Assembly: GCA_031254955.1 (NCBI GenBank)
Contig: JAIRTK010000220.1
Location: 1-15,631, forward strand
From: Opitutaceae bacterium
GTDB lineage: Bacteria > Verrucomicrobiota > Verrucomicrobiia > Opitutales > Opitutaceae
Length of the DNA: 15,631 nt
Direction: 5' to 3'
The notes under the pieces are model-generated. The model worked only from the letters and a program-made list of their open reading frames with translations. It was not told the origin of the DNA and made no database searches. A program made the position numbers and the translations under genes. Below, one piece after another: positions 1 through 6,870 of this stretch. Position 1 is the stretch's first letter. Each line of letters begins with the position of its first letter.

Positions 1-134
1 TGCGGGTGCAACGGCGGCTCGGGTTTCCAGCTCCGGAAGGGCGGCAGCGGCGTCCGCCTGCTTGTTTGCCCCTCGCCGCATCCCACGCTGCCGCCCCTCC
101 GGGGCTGGAAATGCGAGCCGCCGTTGCACCCGCA
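1..134. repeat. Large inverted repeat, 49-bp arms
   Basis: Arm 1 (1-49) and arm 2 (86-134) are reverse complements with 45 of 49 positions matching, separated by a 36-nt spacer (50-85). The outer 21 bp of each arm match perfectly. The left arm begins at the window edge, so the palindrome may be longer. The inner part contains the GC-rich word CCCCTCCGGGGCT, which recurs at 182-194. No credible gene overlaps it. It could extrude as a cruciform or, if transcribed, fold as a strong hairpin that ends or protects an RNA. Its function is unknown. Confidence 0.9.
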
Positions 135-404
135 CACCCGTAGCAACAAGGGCCTGACCTTGTGTCAGGCCGCGCTCGTCGCCCCTCCGGGGCTTTGCTG
201 TCTCATCGAAAAGAGCGGGGAACCATCTTGGTTAACGGAGGAGCATTCTATCACTGGGGTTACTCGGAGGAGTCTTTTGGAATAATCCAACGCAGTCTTT
301 TCGAATTACCCAAGGTAACTGGGCCAAGGTAGGGGGCTTCGGCGAGGTCGTCGTTATTACGTTTCGATTTCTCTGTGAAGGCTCCGGCTTCGGTCCCCTT
401 CTGA
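135..404. other. Non-coding stretch with small hairpins
   Basis: I see no gene here. A perfect 8-bp stem with a 5-nt loop lies at 151-171 (GGCCTGAC / GTCAGGCC). A 5-bp GC stem lies at 181-193 (GCCCC / GGGGC). From about 233 to 330 the sequence is more AT-rich and contains loosely repeated words such as GGAGTCTTTTGGAAT at 270-284, with a weaker echo at 291-306. Nothing here looks like a tRNA or a known riboswitch. Confidence 0.5.
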
Positions 405-448
405 CGGAGGCCTCGGAGAGGCCTCCCTACCGGCGCTTCCGCGCCTGC
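405..448. repeat. 44-bp interspersed palindromic repeat, copy A
   Basis: Positions 405-448 match, in reverse complement, positions 13981-14024, with about three differences over 44 bp. The core folds as a perfect 8-bp stem with a 5-nt loop (GGAGGCCT / AGGCCTCC, 406-426). A more divergent copy of the core lies at 14094-14121 in the same orientation as this one. All copies lie between genes. This is a REP-like repeat family. Confidence 0.75.
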
Positions 449-480
449 ACTGGGTTGGTCGCTTTTTCAGGTGCAGGCGC
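441..480. repeat. 10-bp perfect inverted repeat
   Basis: GCGCCTGCAC (441-450) and GTGCAGGCGC (471-480) are perfect reverse complements around a 20-nt loop. The stem overlaps the end of the 44-bp repeat at 405-448. A related phrase (GCACTGGGCTGGTCCGCG, 514-531) recurs after the loop sequence GCACTGGGTTGGTCGC (447-462). No T-run follows, so I do not call a terminator. The remaining sequence to 582 is non-coding. Confidence 0.6.
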
Positions 481-582
481 ATTGCTGGTCTCCCTGTTGG
501 CGCTGTCGTGTTTGCACTGGGCTGGTCCGCGTAGGCTTCAGTGGACTAAGGGGGGATTCTTCTTTCCGCTTCGGGGTTTGGG

Positions 583-3171
583 CTAGGGGATGGCGAGGGG
601 GGCGGGCGAGGGGGAGGGGTGGGCGGGGGCGGGGAGGATTTTGTAGGGGATGGCCGGGGCCGCGATGCTTACTTTGCGGCCTTTGGCGCGTTGCGTGCCT
701 TCGATCACGAGGACGCCTTCCGTGCCGATGCGTTTGGGGTCGGTGACGCGGATTTTCACCACGCCTTCGGTTTCCCCGGCGGCGAATTGCGCGGCGGTGA
801 TGTTTACGGTTTTGGGGTTGCCGAGGCGGGTCGCGGTCACGCGCACGGGGATGTCGCGGGCGGCGGCGGCACGGCGCGGCGGTTTGTTTTCATTGGCGCC
901 CGGTGCGCGGCGGGGTGGTTTGTTTTCAGCGGTGGCTGGCGCGCGGCGGGGCGGTTTGTTTTCAACGCGGCGGGGCTGGGTGGTTTCAGCGGTGGCGAGC
1001 GCGCGGTTGGGCGGGTTGTTTTCGACGGTGTCCGGCGCGCGGTTGGGCGGGGTGGTTTCAGTGGTGGCGAGCGTGCGGTTGGGCGTTTTGTTTTCGACGC
1101 GGCGGGGCGGGGTGTTTTTGGCGGTGGTTGGTGCGCGGCGGGGTGGGGTGGTTTCGGCGGGGGGGGGCGCGCGGCGGATCAGGCGCACGGGGATTTCGAT
1201 TTCGGTGTCCAGCGGCAGTTCCAGCGGGCCGGCTGCGGGGGGGCGGGGCACTTCGACAAAGAAGGGCGGGGGGGGGCCGACGACGAGGTAGCTTTGCGCG
1301 ACGGGCACGGTGTGGTAATAGAAGAAGGCTTGCATGAGTTCTTCCGCCGCGTTTACGTCGTGGCGCACGGTTTTGCCGTCGATGCGGGCTTCGGCGCGGA
1401 AGCGTGGTTTGTAGACGCCGGGGGGGGCGTCGCGGGGCGCGGTGAGCGTGAGGATGGCGTTGTCTTTGCCGGCGGGGATTTTCGCGCCGGAGAGCGTGAA
1501 GCCGGGCGGCAGGTCTTCGAGGTGGAGGTTTATGTCGCCGTCGAAGCCGTCGATGCGAAAGGCTTTGAGTTGCACGACGGCGCTGCCGCCGGCGGGCACG
1601 CTGAGGTTGTCCGGCATCACGCGCAGTTCGTAATCGGGTTGCGCGGGCGCGATGCGGAGGCGGTAGGCGTATTCGGGGCCGCCTTTGTCTTGCGCGTCTT
1701 GGAGCAGTACTTGGTAGGTGCCGTCTTGGGGGATGGTGAGGGTGAGGCGGGGGTCGGCGTGGTGGGTGAGGAGGCCGTGGCGGGCGTCGGGTTCGTCGTC
1801 GGAGGTGAGTTTCGGGGGTTTTTGGTTCGCGGCTTTCGCGGTTTGGATGGCGGTGTTGAAGGCGCGTTGGGGCGAGAGTGTGAGTTTGGCGTCGAGGGGG
1901 GAGCCGAGGCGGCGGGCTGTCACGTCGAGGACGAGGGTGTCGCCTTTTTTGGCTGTAAATGAGAAGCAGTCGGTGTCGCCGGGGCGGTTGATGCGTCCGT
2001 TGATGGTGATGGGGGGGGCGACGGGTTGGGCTTTGGCTTGGGTGTCGTTGGGTTCGCGTTCGCGTGTTTCGGGGAGCGTGCCGAGTTCGAAGGGGCGGGG
2101 GTTGGCGCGTCCGCGCGGGGTGGGTGTGTCGAGGGTGATGATGCCGGGTTCGCGTCCGGCGAGGGTGGCGCGGCGTTTTGCTTGGGTGCCGGGGAGGTTG
2201 ATGCCGCGGGTGGTGAGTTCGGTGGTGGTGTCGCCGGCGCGGGCGCCGAGGGGGAAGTGGTCGGTCACGTAGGGGAGTTCGCCGAGGGTGAGGCGGTAGA
2301 CGAGGTCGGCGCGTCCGCGCGCGACGGCGTCCCAGATTTCGATTTCGTAGTCGCCGGTGGCGGGGGTTTTCCAGAGGAGGAGGGGGTCGGGGTCGAAGCG
2401 GTGGTCGTCGGCTTCTTCGAGGAGGGCGCCGGTGGCGCTGTCGTAGAGGGCGATTTTGGGTTGGAACCAGCCGGGGACGGCGTCGGCGAGGTAGGGTTTG
2501 ATGGCGCGGCCTTTGACTTGGATGAGGAGGTGTTGTCCGGCGGTGGCGTGGAAGCGGTAGCGGTCGTGGTCGGCGCTGAGGATTTGTCCGTTCACGACTA
2601 TGGGGAGGGGGGGGAGGGTTTGGGGGTTGGTGGTGTCGTTGGGTTCGGTTTCGGTGATTTCGGGGTGGGTGCCGATTTCGAATCGGAAGCGGTTGGAGAG
2701 GCCGCTGTCGGCCATGATGCGGAGGTCGCGGGTGCCGGCGGGGGCGTCGGGGGCGATGGTGAGGCGGAGGCGCGCGGTTTGCGAGGCGATGGCGTCGTTT
2801 TTTCTGGCTTCGCGGATTTGGGTTTCGGTGGGTTCGGTGACTTTGAGGACTTCGCCGGTGACGCCTTCGCCGGTGACCCAGACTTCGCGCGCGCCGTCGA
2901 TGGAGCGTCCGGAGAGTTCGATTTCGAGGGTTTGTCCGCGTTGGGCGCCGGCGGGGTAGAGGTGTTCGATGTAGGGGGCGGCGGAGAGGAGGGGGTGAAG
3001 GAGCGCCGCGCCGAGCGCGGCGAGTTTGAGTTTCAGGTTGAGGTTGGTGCGGCGGGCGGCGGGGGTAATGGGGGCGCGGGCATGGCTGTCCGCGTCGTCG
3101 CGGGCGGGAATGGCCGTGTCTTTGTTTGTGGCGGCGGCGGCGCTGGTGGTGTCGGGGGTGTTTGGGTGCAT
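583..3171 (-). CDS. Secreted PPC-domain protein with Pro/Arg-rich repeat array
   Basis: This 862-aa protein starts at an ATG 2 bp after the DUF1501 stop, so the two are probably translationally coupled. A hydrophobic stretch (about 46-64, ending LLSA-AP) looks like a Sec signal, but about 40 polar residues precede it, which is unusually long; no other ATG fits. Residues 65-165 resemble the β-rich N-terminal domain of planctomycete/verrucomicrobial PPC proteins. Two PPC (bacterial pre-peptidase C-terminal) domains follow, each opening with the EPND motif (176-179 and 373-376) and a VNG.I/NGRI strand before an Asp-rich loop. Residues 510-630 form another β-domain. A low-complexity array of PPRRAPATAENK-like units (about 667-771) splits the last β-domain, between IPVRL and IPVRV strands. 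No catalytic residues are visible. A structural or binding role at the cell surface, with the DUF1501 and DUF1549 partners, is inference. Confidence 0.85.
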   Translation of the reverse strand: MHPNTPDTTSAAAATNKDTAIPARDDADSHARAPITPAARRTNLNLKLKLAALGAALLHPLLSAAPYIEHLYPAGAQRGQTLEIELSGRSIDGAREVWVTGEGVTGEVLKVTEPTETQIREARKNDAIASQTARLRLTIAPDAPAGTRDLRIMADSGLSNRFRFEIGTHPEITETEPNDTTNPQTLPPLPIVVNGQILSADHDRYRFHATAGQHLLIQVKGRAIKPYLADAVPGWFQPKIALYDSATGALLEEADDHRFDPDPLLLWKTPATGDYEIEIWDAVARGRADLVYRLTLGELPYVTDHFPLGARAGDTTTELTTRGINLPGTQAKRRATLAGREPGIITLDTPTPRGRANPRPFELGTLPETREREPNDTQAKAQPVAPPITINGRINRPGDTDCFSFTAKKGDTLVLDVTARRLGSPLDAKLTLSPQRAFNTAIQTAKAANQKPPKLTSDDEPDARHGLLTHHADPRLTLTIPQDGTYQVLLQDAQDKGGPEYAYRLRIAPAQPDYELRVMPDNLSVPAGGSAVVQLKAFRIDGFDGDINLHLEDLPPGFTLSGAKIPAGKDNAILTLTAPRDAPPGVYKPRFRAEARIDGKTVRHDVNAAEELMQAFFYYHTVPVAQSYLVVGPPPPFFVEVPRPPAAGPLELPLDTEIEIPVRLIRRAPPPAETTPPRRAPTTAKNTPPRRVENKTPNRTLATTETTPPNRAPDTVENNPPNRALATAETTQPRRVENKPPRRAPATAENKPPRRAPGANENKPPRRAAAARDIPVRVTATRLGNPKTVNITAAQFAAGETEGVVKIRVTDPKRIGTEGVLVIEGTQRAKGRKVSIAAPAIPYKILPAPAHPSPSPAPLAIP
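859..1173 (-). repeat. Minisatellite, about 36-bp units, inside PPC gene
   Basis: On the coding (minus) strand this stretch encodes about eight imperfect copies of a 12-residue unit with consensus PPRRAPATAENK. Some units are shortened to eight residues (PRRVENK type). Because the units are a whole number of codons, copy changes keep the reading frame. The array is rich in Pro, Arg, Ala, Thr and Asn, so it is probably disordered. It inserts between two strands that resemble each other (EIPVRL at about 659-664 and DIPVRV at about 773-778). Confidence 0.85.
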
Positions 3172-3173
3172 GG

Positions 3174-4586
3174 TCAGGTGGGCATGATTTCTTTGAGGAT
3201 GCCGGCGCTGGCGATGGGGATGTCGCTGGTGCCGCCGGCGGAGATTTTGCCGGGGCGTGGGGCGCCGGGTTTCGCGGCGGGGGGCGGGGGGACGACGGGG
3301 GCGGGGATGCCGCTTGGGTGGGGGAGGGTGCCGGCGGGGTCGATGCCGGTGAGTTGGTAGATGCTTGCGGTGAGGTCCCAGGGGGCGATGGGGCGTTCGG
3401 TGACGCGTTCGCCGCGGGGGTCGGTGGCGCCGAGGGTTTGGCCGCCTTTGAAGCCGCCGCCGGCGACGAGCCAGGAGAAGGCGGCGCCGTAGTGGTTGCG
3501 TCCGCCGTTCCAGGGTGGGTCGGTCATGAATTTGGGGGTGCGTCCAAATTCGCCGCCGCAGGTGAGGATGGTGGTGTCGAGCAGGCCGCGTTGGGCGAGG
3601 TCGGCGAGGAGGGCGGAGAGGCCGCGGTCGAGGTCGGGCATGAGTTTTTTGTAGCGGTCGGCTTGGTCGCGGTGCGTGTCCCAGCCGCGCATGTTGACGG
3701 TGATGTAGGCGACGCCGCGTTCGACGAGGCGGCGTGCTTGGAGGCAGGAGCGGCCAAATTCGGTGTCGCCGTAGAGTTTGCGGATGGGGTCGGGTTCTTT
3801 GGAGATGTCGAAGGCTTCGCGTGTTTCGCCGAGCACCATTTCTTTGGCTTGGTCGCGGAAGTGGTCGGCTTCTTCAAAGAGGTCGTTTTCGGCGTGGCCG
3901 AAGGCGTCGAGTTGGGCGAGGAGTTGTTCGCGGTTTTTGAGGCGTTGGCGTTCGTTGTCTTTGAGGGGGTCGCCGAGGTTGCCGGGGACGAAGGTGCGGG
4001 CGCGGGGGCCGAGGAAGCCGGGTTCGGAGAAGCGTCCGAGGGCGACGGGGACGGTCATGTAGGCGGGTAGCGAGCGGTTTTTGAGCAGGCCGGTTTCTTC
4101 CATTTTGTAGGCGATGACGGCGCCGGCGGAGGGGTAGACGAGGCCTGAGGAGGGGTCGGTGCCGGTTTGCATCATGTAGACGCCGGTTTCGTGGCCGTTG
4201 GTGCGGTGGGTGAGGCCGCGGAGGATGGTGTATTTGTCGGCGTGTTGGGCGATGAGGGGGAGGAGTTCGTTGATTTGGATGCCGTCTATGTTGGTGCCGA
4301 TGGCTTTGCGCCAGGGGCCGGTGATGTCGGCGCCGGCGGCGGGTTTGGGGTCGAAGGTGTCGGTGTGCGAGGGGCCGCCGAAGAGGAAGACTTGGATGAC
4401 GGCTTTGGCGCGGGCGGTGGGTGCGGGTGTGGCGCGGAGGTAGGGGGCGAGGGCGAGGCCGCCGATGGTGAGGGTGCCGAGGCGCAGGAAGTCGCGTCGG
4501 GTGACGAGGTCAAAGGCGCGTCGGTATGCGGCGTCGGCGGCGTGGTCGTGGTGGGTGCAGAGTGGGTCGTGGGCGGGCATGGGCAT
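3174..4586 (-). CDS. DUF1501 domain protein with Tat signal
   Basis: This 470-aa protein belongs to the DUF1501 family (sulfatase-like / alkaline-phosphatase-like fold), typical of Planctomycetota and Verrucomicrobiota. A twin-arginine signal, TRRDFLRLG followed by the hydrophobic TLTIGGLALAPYL (about 29-50), predicts folded export by Tat. Family landmarks are VFLFGGPSHTDTFDPKP (about 66-82), NGHETGVYMMQTGTDPSSG, VNMRGWDTH, GGEFGRTP and the GRNHYG / FKGGQTLG block near the C-terminus. The start is the first of two ATGs (4586 and 4580). No Shine-Dalgarno sequence precedes it; the upstream sequence is C-rich. It lies 154 bp downstream of the DUF1549/DUF1553 gene and 2 bp upstream of the PPC gene. 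The family nearly always neighbours DUF1549/DUF1553 genes. Its biochemical activity is not established. Confidence 0.93.
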   Translation of the reverse strand: MPMPAHDPLCTHHDHAADAAYRRAFDLVTRRDFLRLGTLTIGGLALAPYLRATPAPTARAKAVIQVFLFGGPSHTDTFDPKPAAGADITGPWRKAIGTNIDGIQINELLPLIAQHADKYTILRGLTHRTNGHETGVYMMQTGTDPSSGLVYPSAGAVIAYKMEETGLLKNRSLPAYMTVPVALGRFSEPGFLGPRARTFVPGNLGDPLKDNERQRLKNREQLLAQLDAFGHAENDLFEEADHFRDQAKEMVLGETREAFDISKEPDPIRKLYGDTEFGRSCLQARRLVERGVAYITVNMRGWDTHRDQADRYKKLMPDLDRGLSALLADLAQRGLLDTTILTCGGEFGRTPKFMTDPPWNGGRNHYGAAFSWLVAGGGFKGGQTLGATDPRGERVTERPIAPWDLTASIYQLTGIDPAGTLPHPSGIPAPVVPPPPAAKPGAPRPGKISAGGTSDIPIASAGILKEIMPT

Positions 4587-4740
4587 GGGGGGAGTTGGGT
4601 GGGTGGCGGGTGGTTGGGAGGCGGGTGGTTGTTATGTTCCGCCTCGGTCGTGGCGCGGGTTTCTGGGTCTGCTGCGGGGCGGGTTTTCGGTCCGTCGGCA
4701 GGTTTGGAAATCTGCGCTACGGTGGAGGGTTTTGGTTTTA
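4587..4740. other. Intergenic gap with small hairpin
   Basis: These 154 bp separate the DUF1549/DUF1553 stop from the DUF1501 start. An imperfect palindrome at 4698-4715 (GCAGGTTTGGAAATCTGC) could form an 8-bp stem with one mismatch. No T-run is seen on the minus strand after it, so I do not call a terminator. The part next to the DUF1501 start is strongly C-rich on the coding strand. Confidence 0.4.
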
Positions 4741-6684
4741 TTAATGGTTATATAAAAATTCTTTTGTGTTGATCAGCGCCCAGACGAGGTCTTGGGCGGC
4801 TTTCAGTTTGTCTTGGTTGTCTTGGAAGTAGCGGGCGATGGTGTCTTTTTCGGTGTCGGTGGGGTGGCGGGAGAGGAGGGCGAGGTAGCATTCGTCGGCG
4901 AGGGCGGGGAGGTTTTTCTGGTGTTTTTTATAGAGGGTGGCGAGGCCGCCGTTTCGTTTGGCTATTTTGTGGTTCAGGCCGTCGGAGTCCAGCAGCCACA
5001 GGGCTTGCGCCATCGAGGGGCGGCGGTTGCGTTCGTATTCAAAGGAGGAGTCGCGCGCGGGGCGGCCAAAGGTTTCGAGGAGGGCGGTCGTCACGCTGGC
5101 GTCGGGGTTTTGCACGGCGCGGAAATCGTCGGGCCAGAAGGCGTAGGGTTCGGGGATGCGGCTGGAGAAGGATTCGTAGGCGCCGGTCAGGCCGCCGATG
5201 GCGTCGGCGAGCACTTCGGCGTCGAGGCGGCGGGGGTGGTAGTGGGACCAGTTTTGCGTGTCGGCGCGGTTCGTTTCGTTGCGCCGGCTGGAGCGTTGGT
5301 AGGTTTGCGAGGTGGCGATGAAGCGGAGGAGGTCGCGCAGGTCGTAGTGGTTTTCGACGAGGCGGGCGGCGAGCAGGTCGAGCAGTTCGGGGTTGGAGGG
5401 CGGGTTGCTCGGGCGCACGTCGTCCACGGGCGAGGTGATGCCGCGGCCAAAGAGGGCGGCCCAGTGGCGGTTGGCGGCGTGGCGCGCATACCAGGGGTTT
5501 TCGGGCGCGGTGAGCCAGTCGGCGAAGAGTTTGCGGGGGTTTTTGCGCGCGGCGTGCCCGACGGCCTGGCCGTCGGGGAAGACGGGGGCGATGATGCCGG
5601 CGGGCGGGCGGGCGGTCTGGCGGTTTTTGCGTTCTTCGTCTTTGTCGGTGGCGCGTTTCACCCGCACCGAGTCGCCGGCGGTGGCGCCGGGGGCGGGGTC
5701 TTTGTAGGGGGGCCAGTTTGGCGCGAAGAGGACGATCTCTTCTTTCCACTCGCCGGTGCGTTTGTATCTGATGGTGTTGAAGAACGCGGACAGGGCGAGC
5801 GACTGGTCGCGCGTCCACGCGGGGTAGGGATATTTCGGCGCGGCGTCGAATTCGAGGCGCACGCCCATGAAGGCGACGGCGGCGAGCGCGGCGATGTTCT
5901 CGGGCGAGCGTTTTTGCATGGCGCGATAGAAGTTGACGGGGGGGGCGCGGAAGTTGCTGCCGGCGGTGAGGAGCAGGGCGCGCGTCAGCCGGTCGTAGGG
6001 CATGTTGGCGGCGACGGCGGAGCGCAGCCATGCGTGGTAGGACTGGACGGCGTTGGGCCAGAGGTTGCTGGGGAATTCGCTTTTCACGCGGAGCACGTCG
6101 CCCCATTTCATGGCCCAGTAGTCGGCGTATTCGGGGCGCGTGAAAATCCAGTCCACGAGCGCGGCGCGCTTGGCGGGCGAGGGGTCGGCGAGGAATGCGC
6201 GCGTTTTTTCCGGCGGCGGCAGCGCGCCCATCAGGTCGAGGCAGGCGCGGCGCAGAAATTCCTCGTCGGTGCAGAGGGCGGAGGGCACGAGGCCGAGGGC
6301 GCGGAGGTTTTTGTTCACCACGGCGTCGATGGGATGCGAGTCGTCGGTGGCGGGAAAGGGGACGCCGGGGGGCGGTTCGCGGCGGACGAGCACCGGGACG
6401 GTGACGAATGCGTCACCGGAGCGGAAGCTGAGCAGCGCGCGTCCGGGCGAGATGGCTTTCAGGCGGGCGCGGCGTCCGTCGGGCGCGACGGTGGCGATGG
6501 AGGAGTCGGAGGAGTGCGCCGCCAGGTTGTTTTTTTCGAGGCCGGAGAGTTTCAGGACGATTTCCTCGCCGGGCGCGGCGGTGATGCTGGCGGGCGAGAC
6601 GCGCAGCGGGCCGGCGCCGGCGCAGCCGGCGAGGAACACGCAAAGGATGACGGGCAGGCTATGACAAAGGCGGCGGCGGAGCAT
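4741..6684 (-). CDS. DUF1549/DUF1553 lipoprotein lacking CxxCH
   Basis: This 647-aa protein has a short signal with lipobox LAGC (Cys21), so it is predicted to be a lipoprotein. Residues 26-100 form a bacterial Ig-like (BIG2-type) domain (LRVSPASITAAPGEEI...SIATVAPDG). Residues about 115-325 match DUF1549 (PSCyt2), with DEEFLRRACLDLMGALP. Residues about 385-645 match DUF1553 (PSD1), with NPWYARHAANRHWAALFGRGI, SNPELLDLLA and YHPRRLDAEVLADAI. In relatives known to me the block FxGxxxxCAQCHxHP carries a haem-type motif. Here the block (residues 272-290, DNA 5815-5871) reads FMGVRLEFDAAPKYPYPAW, with no Cys or His, and no CxxCH exists anywhere. No separate cytochrome c domain is fused. It is the first gene of the three-gene export cluster. 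Its role is unknown; redox function seems unlikely without haem. Confidence 0.93.
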   Translation of the reverse strand: MLRRRLCHSLPVILCVFLAGCAGAGPLRVSPASITAAPGEEIVLKLSGLEKNNLAAHSSDSSIATVAPDGRRARLKAISPGRALLSFRSGDAFVTVPVLVRREPPPGVPFPATDDSHPIDAVVNKNLRALGLVPSALCTDEEFLRRACLDLMGALPPPEKTRAFLADPSPAKRAALVDWIFTRPEYADYWAMKWGDVLRVKSEFPSNLWPNAVQSYHAWLRSAVAANMPYDRLTRALLLTAGSNFRAPPVNFYRAMQKRSPENIAALAAVAFMGVRLEFDAAPKYPYPAWTRDQSLALSAFFNTIRYKRTGEWKEEIVLFAPNWPPYKDPAPGATAGDSVRVKRATDKDEERKNRQTARPPAGIIAPVFPDGQAVGHAARKNPRKLFADWLTAPENPWYARHAANRHWAALFGRGITSPVDDVRPSNPPSNPELLDLLAARLVENHYDLRDLLRFIATSQTYQRSSRRNETNRADTQNWSHYHPRRLDAEVLADAIGGLTGAYESFSSRIPEPYAFWPDDFRAVQNPDASVTTALLETFGRPARDSSFEYERNRRPSMAQALWLLDSDGLNHKIAKRNGGLATLYKKHQKNLPALADECYLALLSRHPTDTEKDTIARYFQDNQDKLKAAQDLVWALINTKEFLYNH

Positions 6685-6870
6685 GGCGGGAGGTTTTTTT
6701 ATTGATGAGGAGCTGTTGTTTTTTTTCGCCGCGAAGGGGGCGAAGGGCGCGAGGGTGAAGGCATCGTGACCGTGGTGTTTAATTAATTCATGATTATTGA
6801 TTGGCTGAATTCCGGCGTTTTTATTCTTCCGTTCTTTGCGTGCTTCGCGCCTTTGGCGGTGAATTTTTGA
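6685..6870. other. Intergenic region with imperfect inverted repeat
   Basis: Positions 6725-6753 and 6834-6863 are imperfect reverse complements (about 21 of 29 positions) of the form TTCRCCGCSAARGSGCGAAG. They flank an AT-rich centre (6778-6804, TTTAATTAATTC...). The region precedes the DUF1549 gene, so the AT-rich patch is the best place for its promoter. On the minus strand a weak TTCAGC / TAATTA pair with 18-nt spacing can be drawn, but I would not rely on it. No Shine-Dalgarno sequence is visible before the ATG at 6684. Confidence 0.45.

Noticed and set aside
2026..3360. Plus-strand open frame (444 aa) opposite the PPC gene
   Set aside because: It is Gly/Val/Phe/Asp-rich antisense sequence, while the minus strand has two clear PPC motifs.
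4792..6705. Long plus-strand open frame (637 aa) across the DUF1549 gene
   Set aside because: It is antisense to a well-supported gene, has Gly/Val/Ala/Glu-biased composition typical of complement frames in GC-rich genes, and contains no domain motif.
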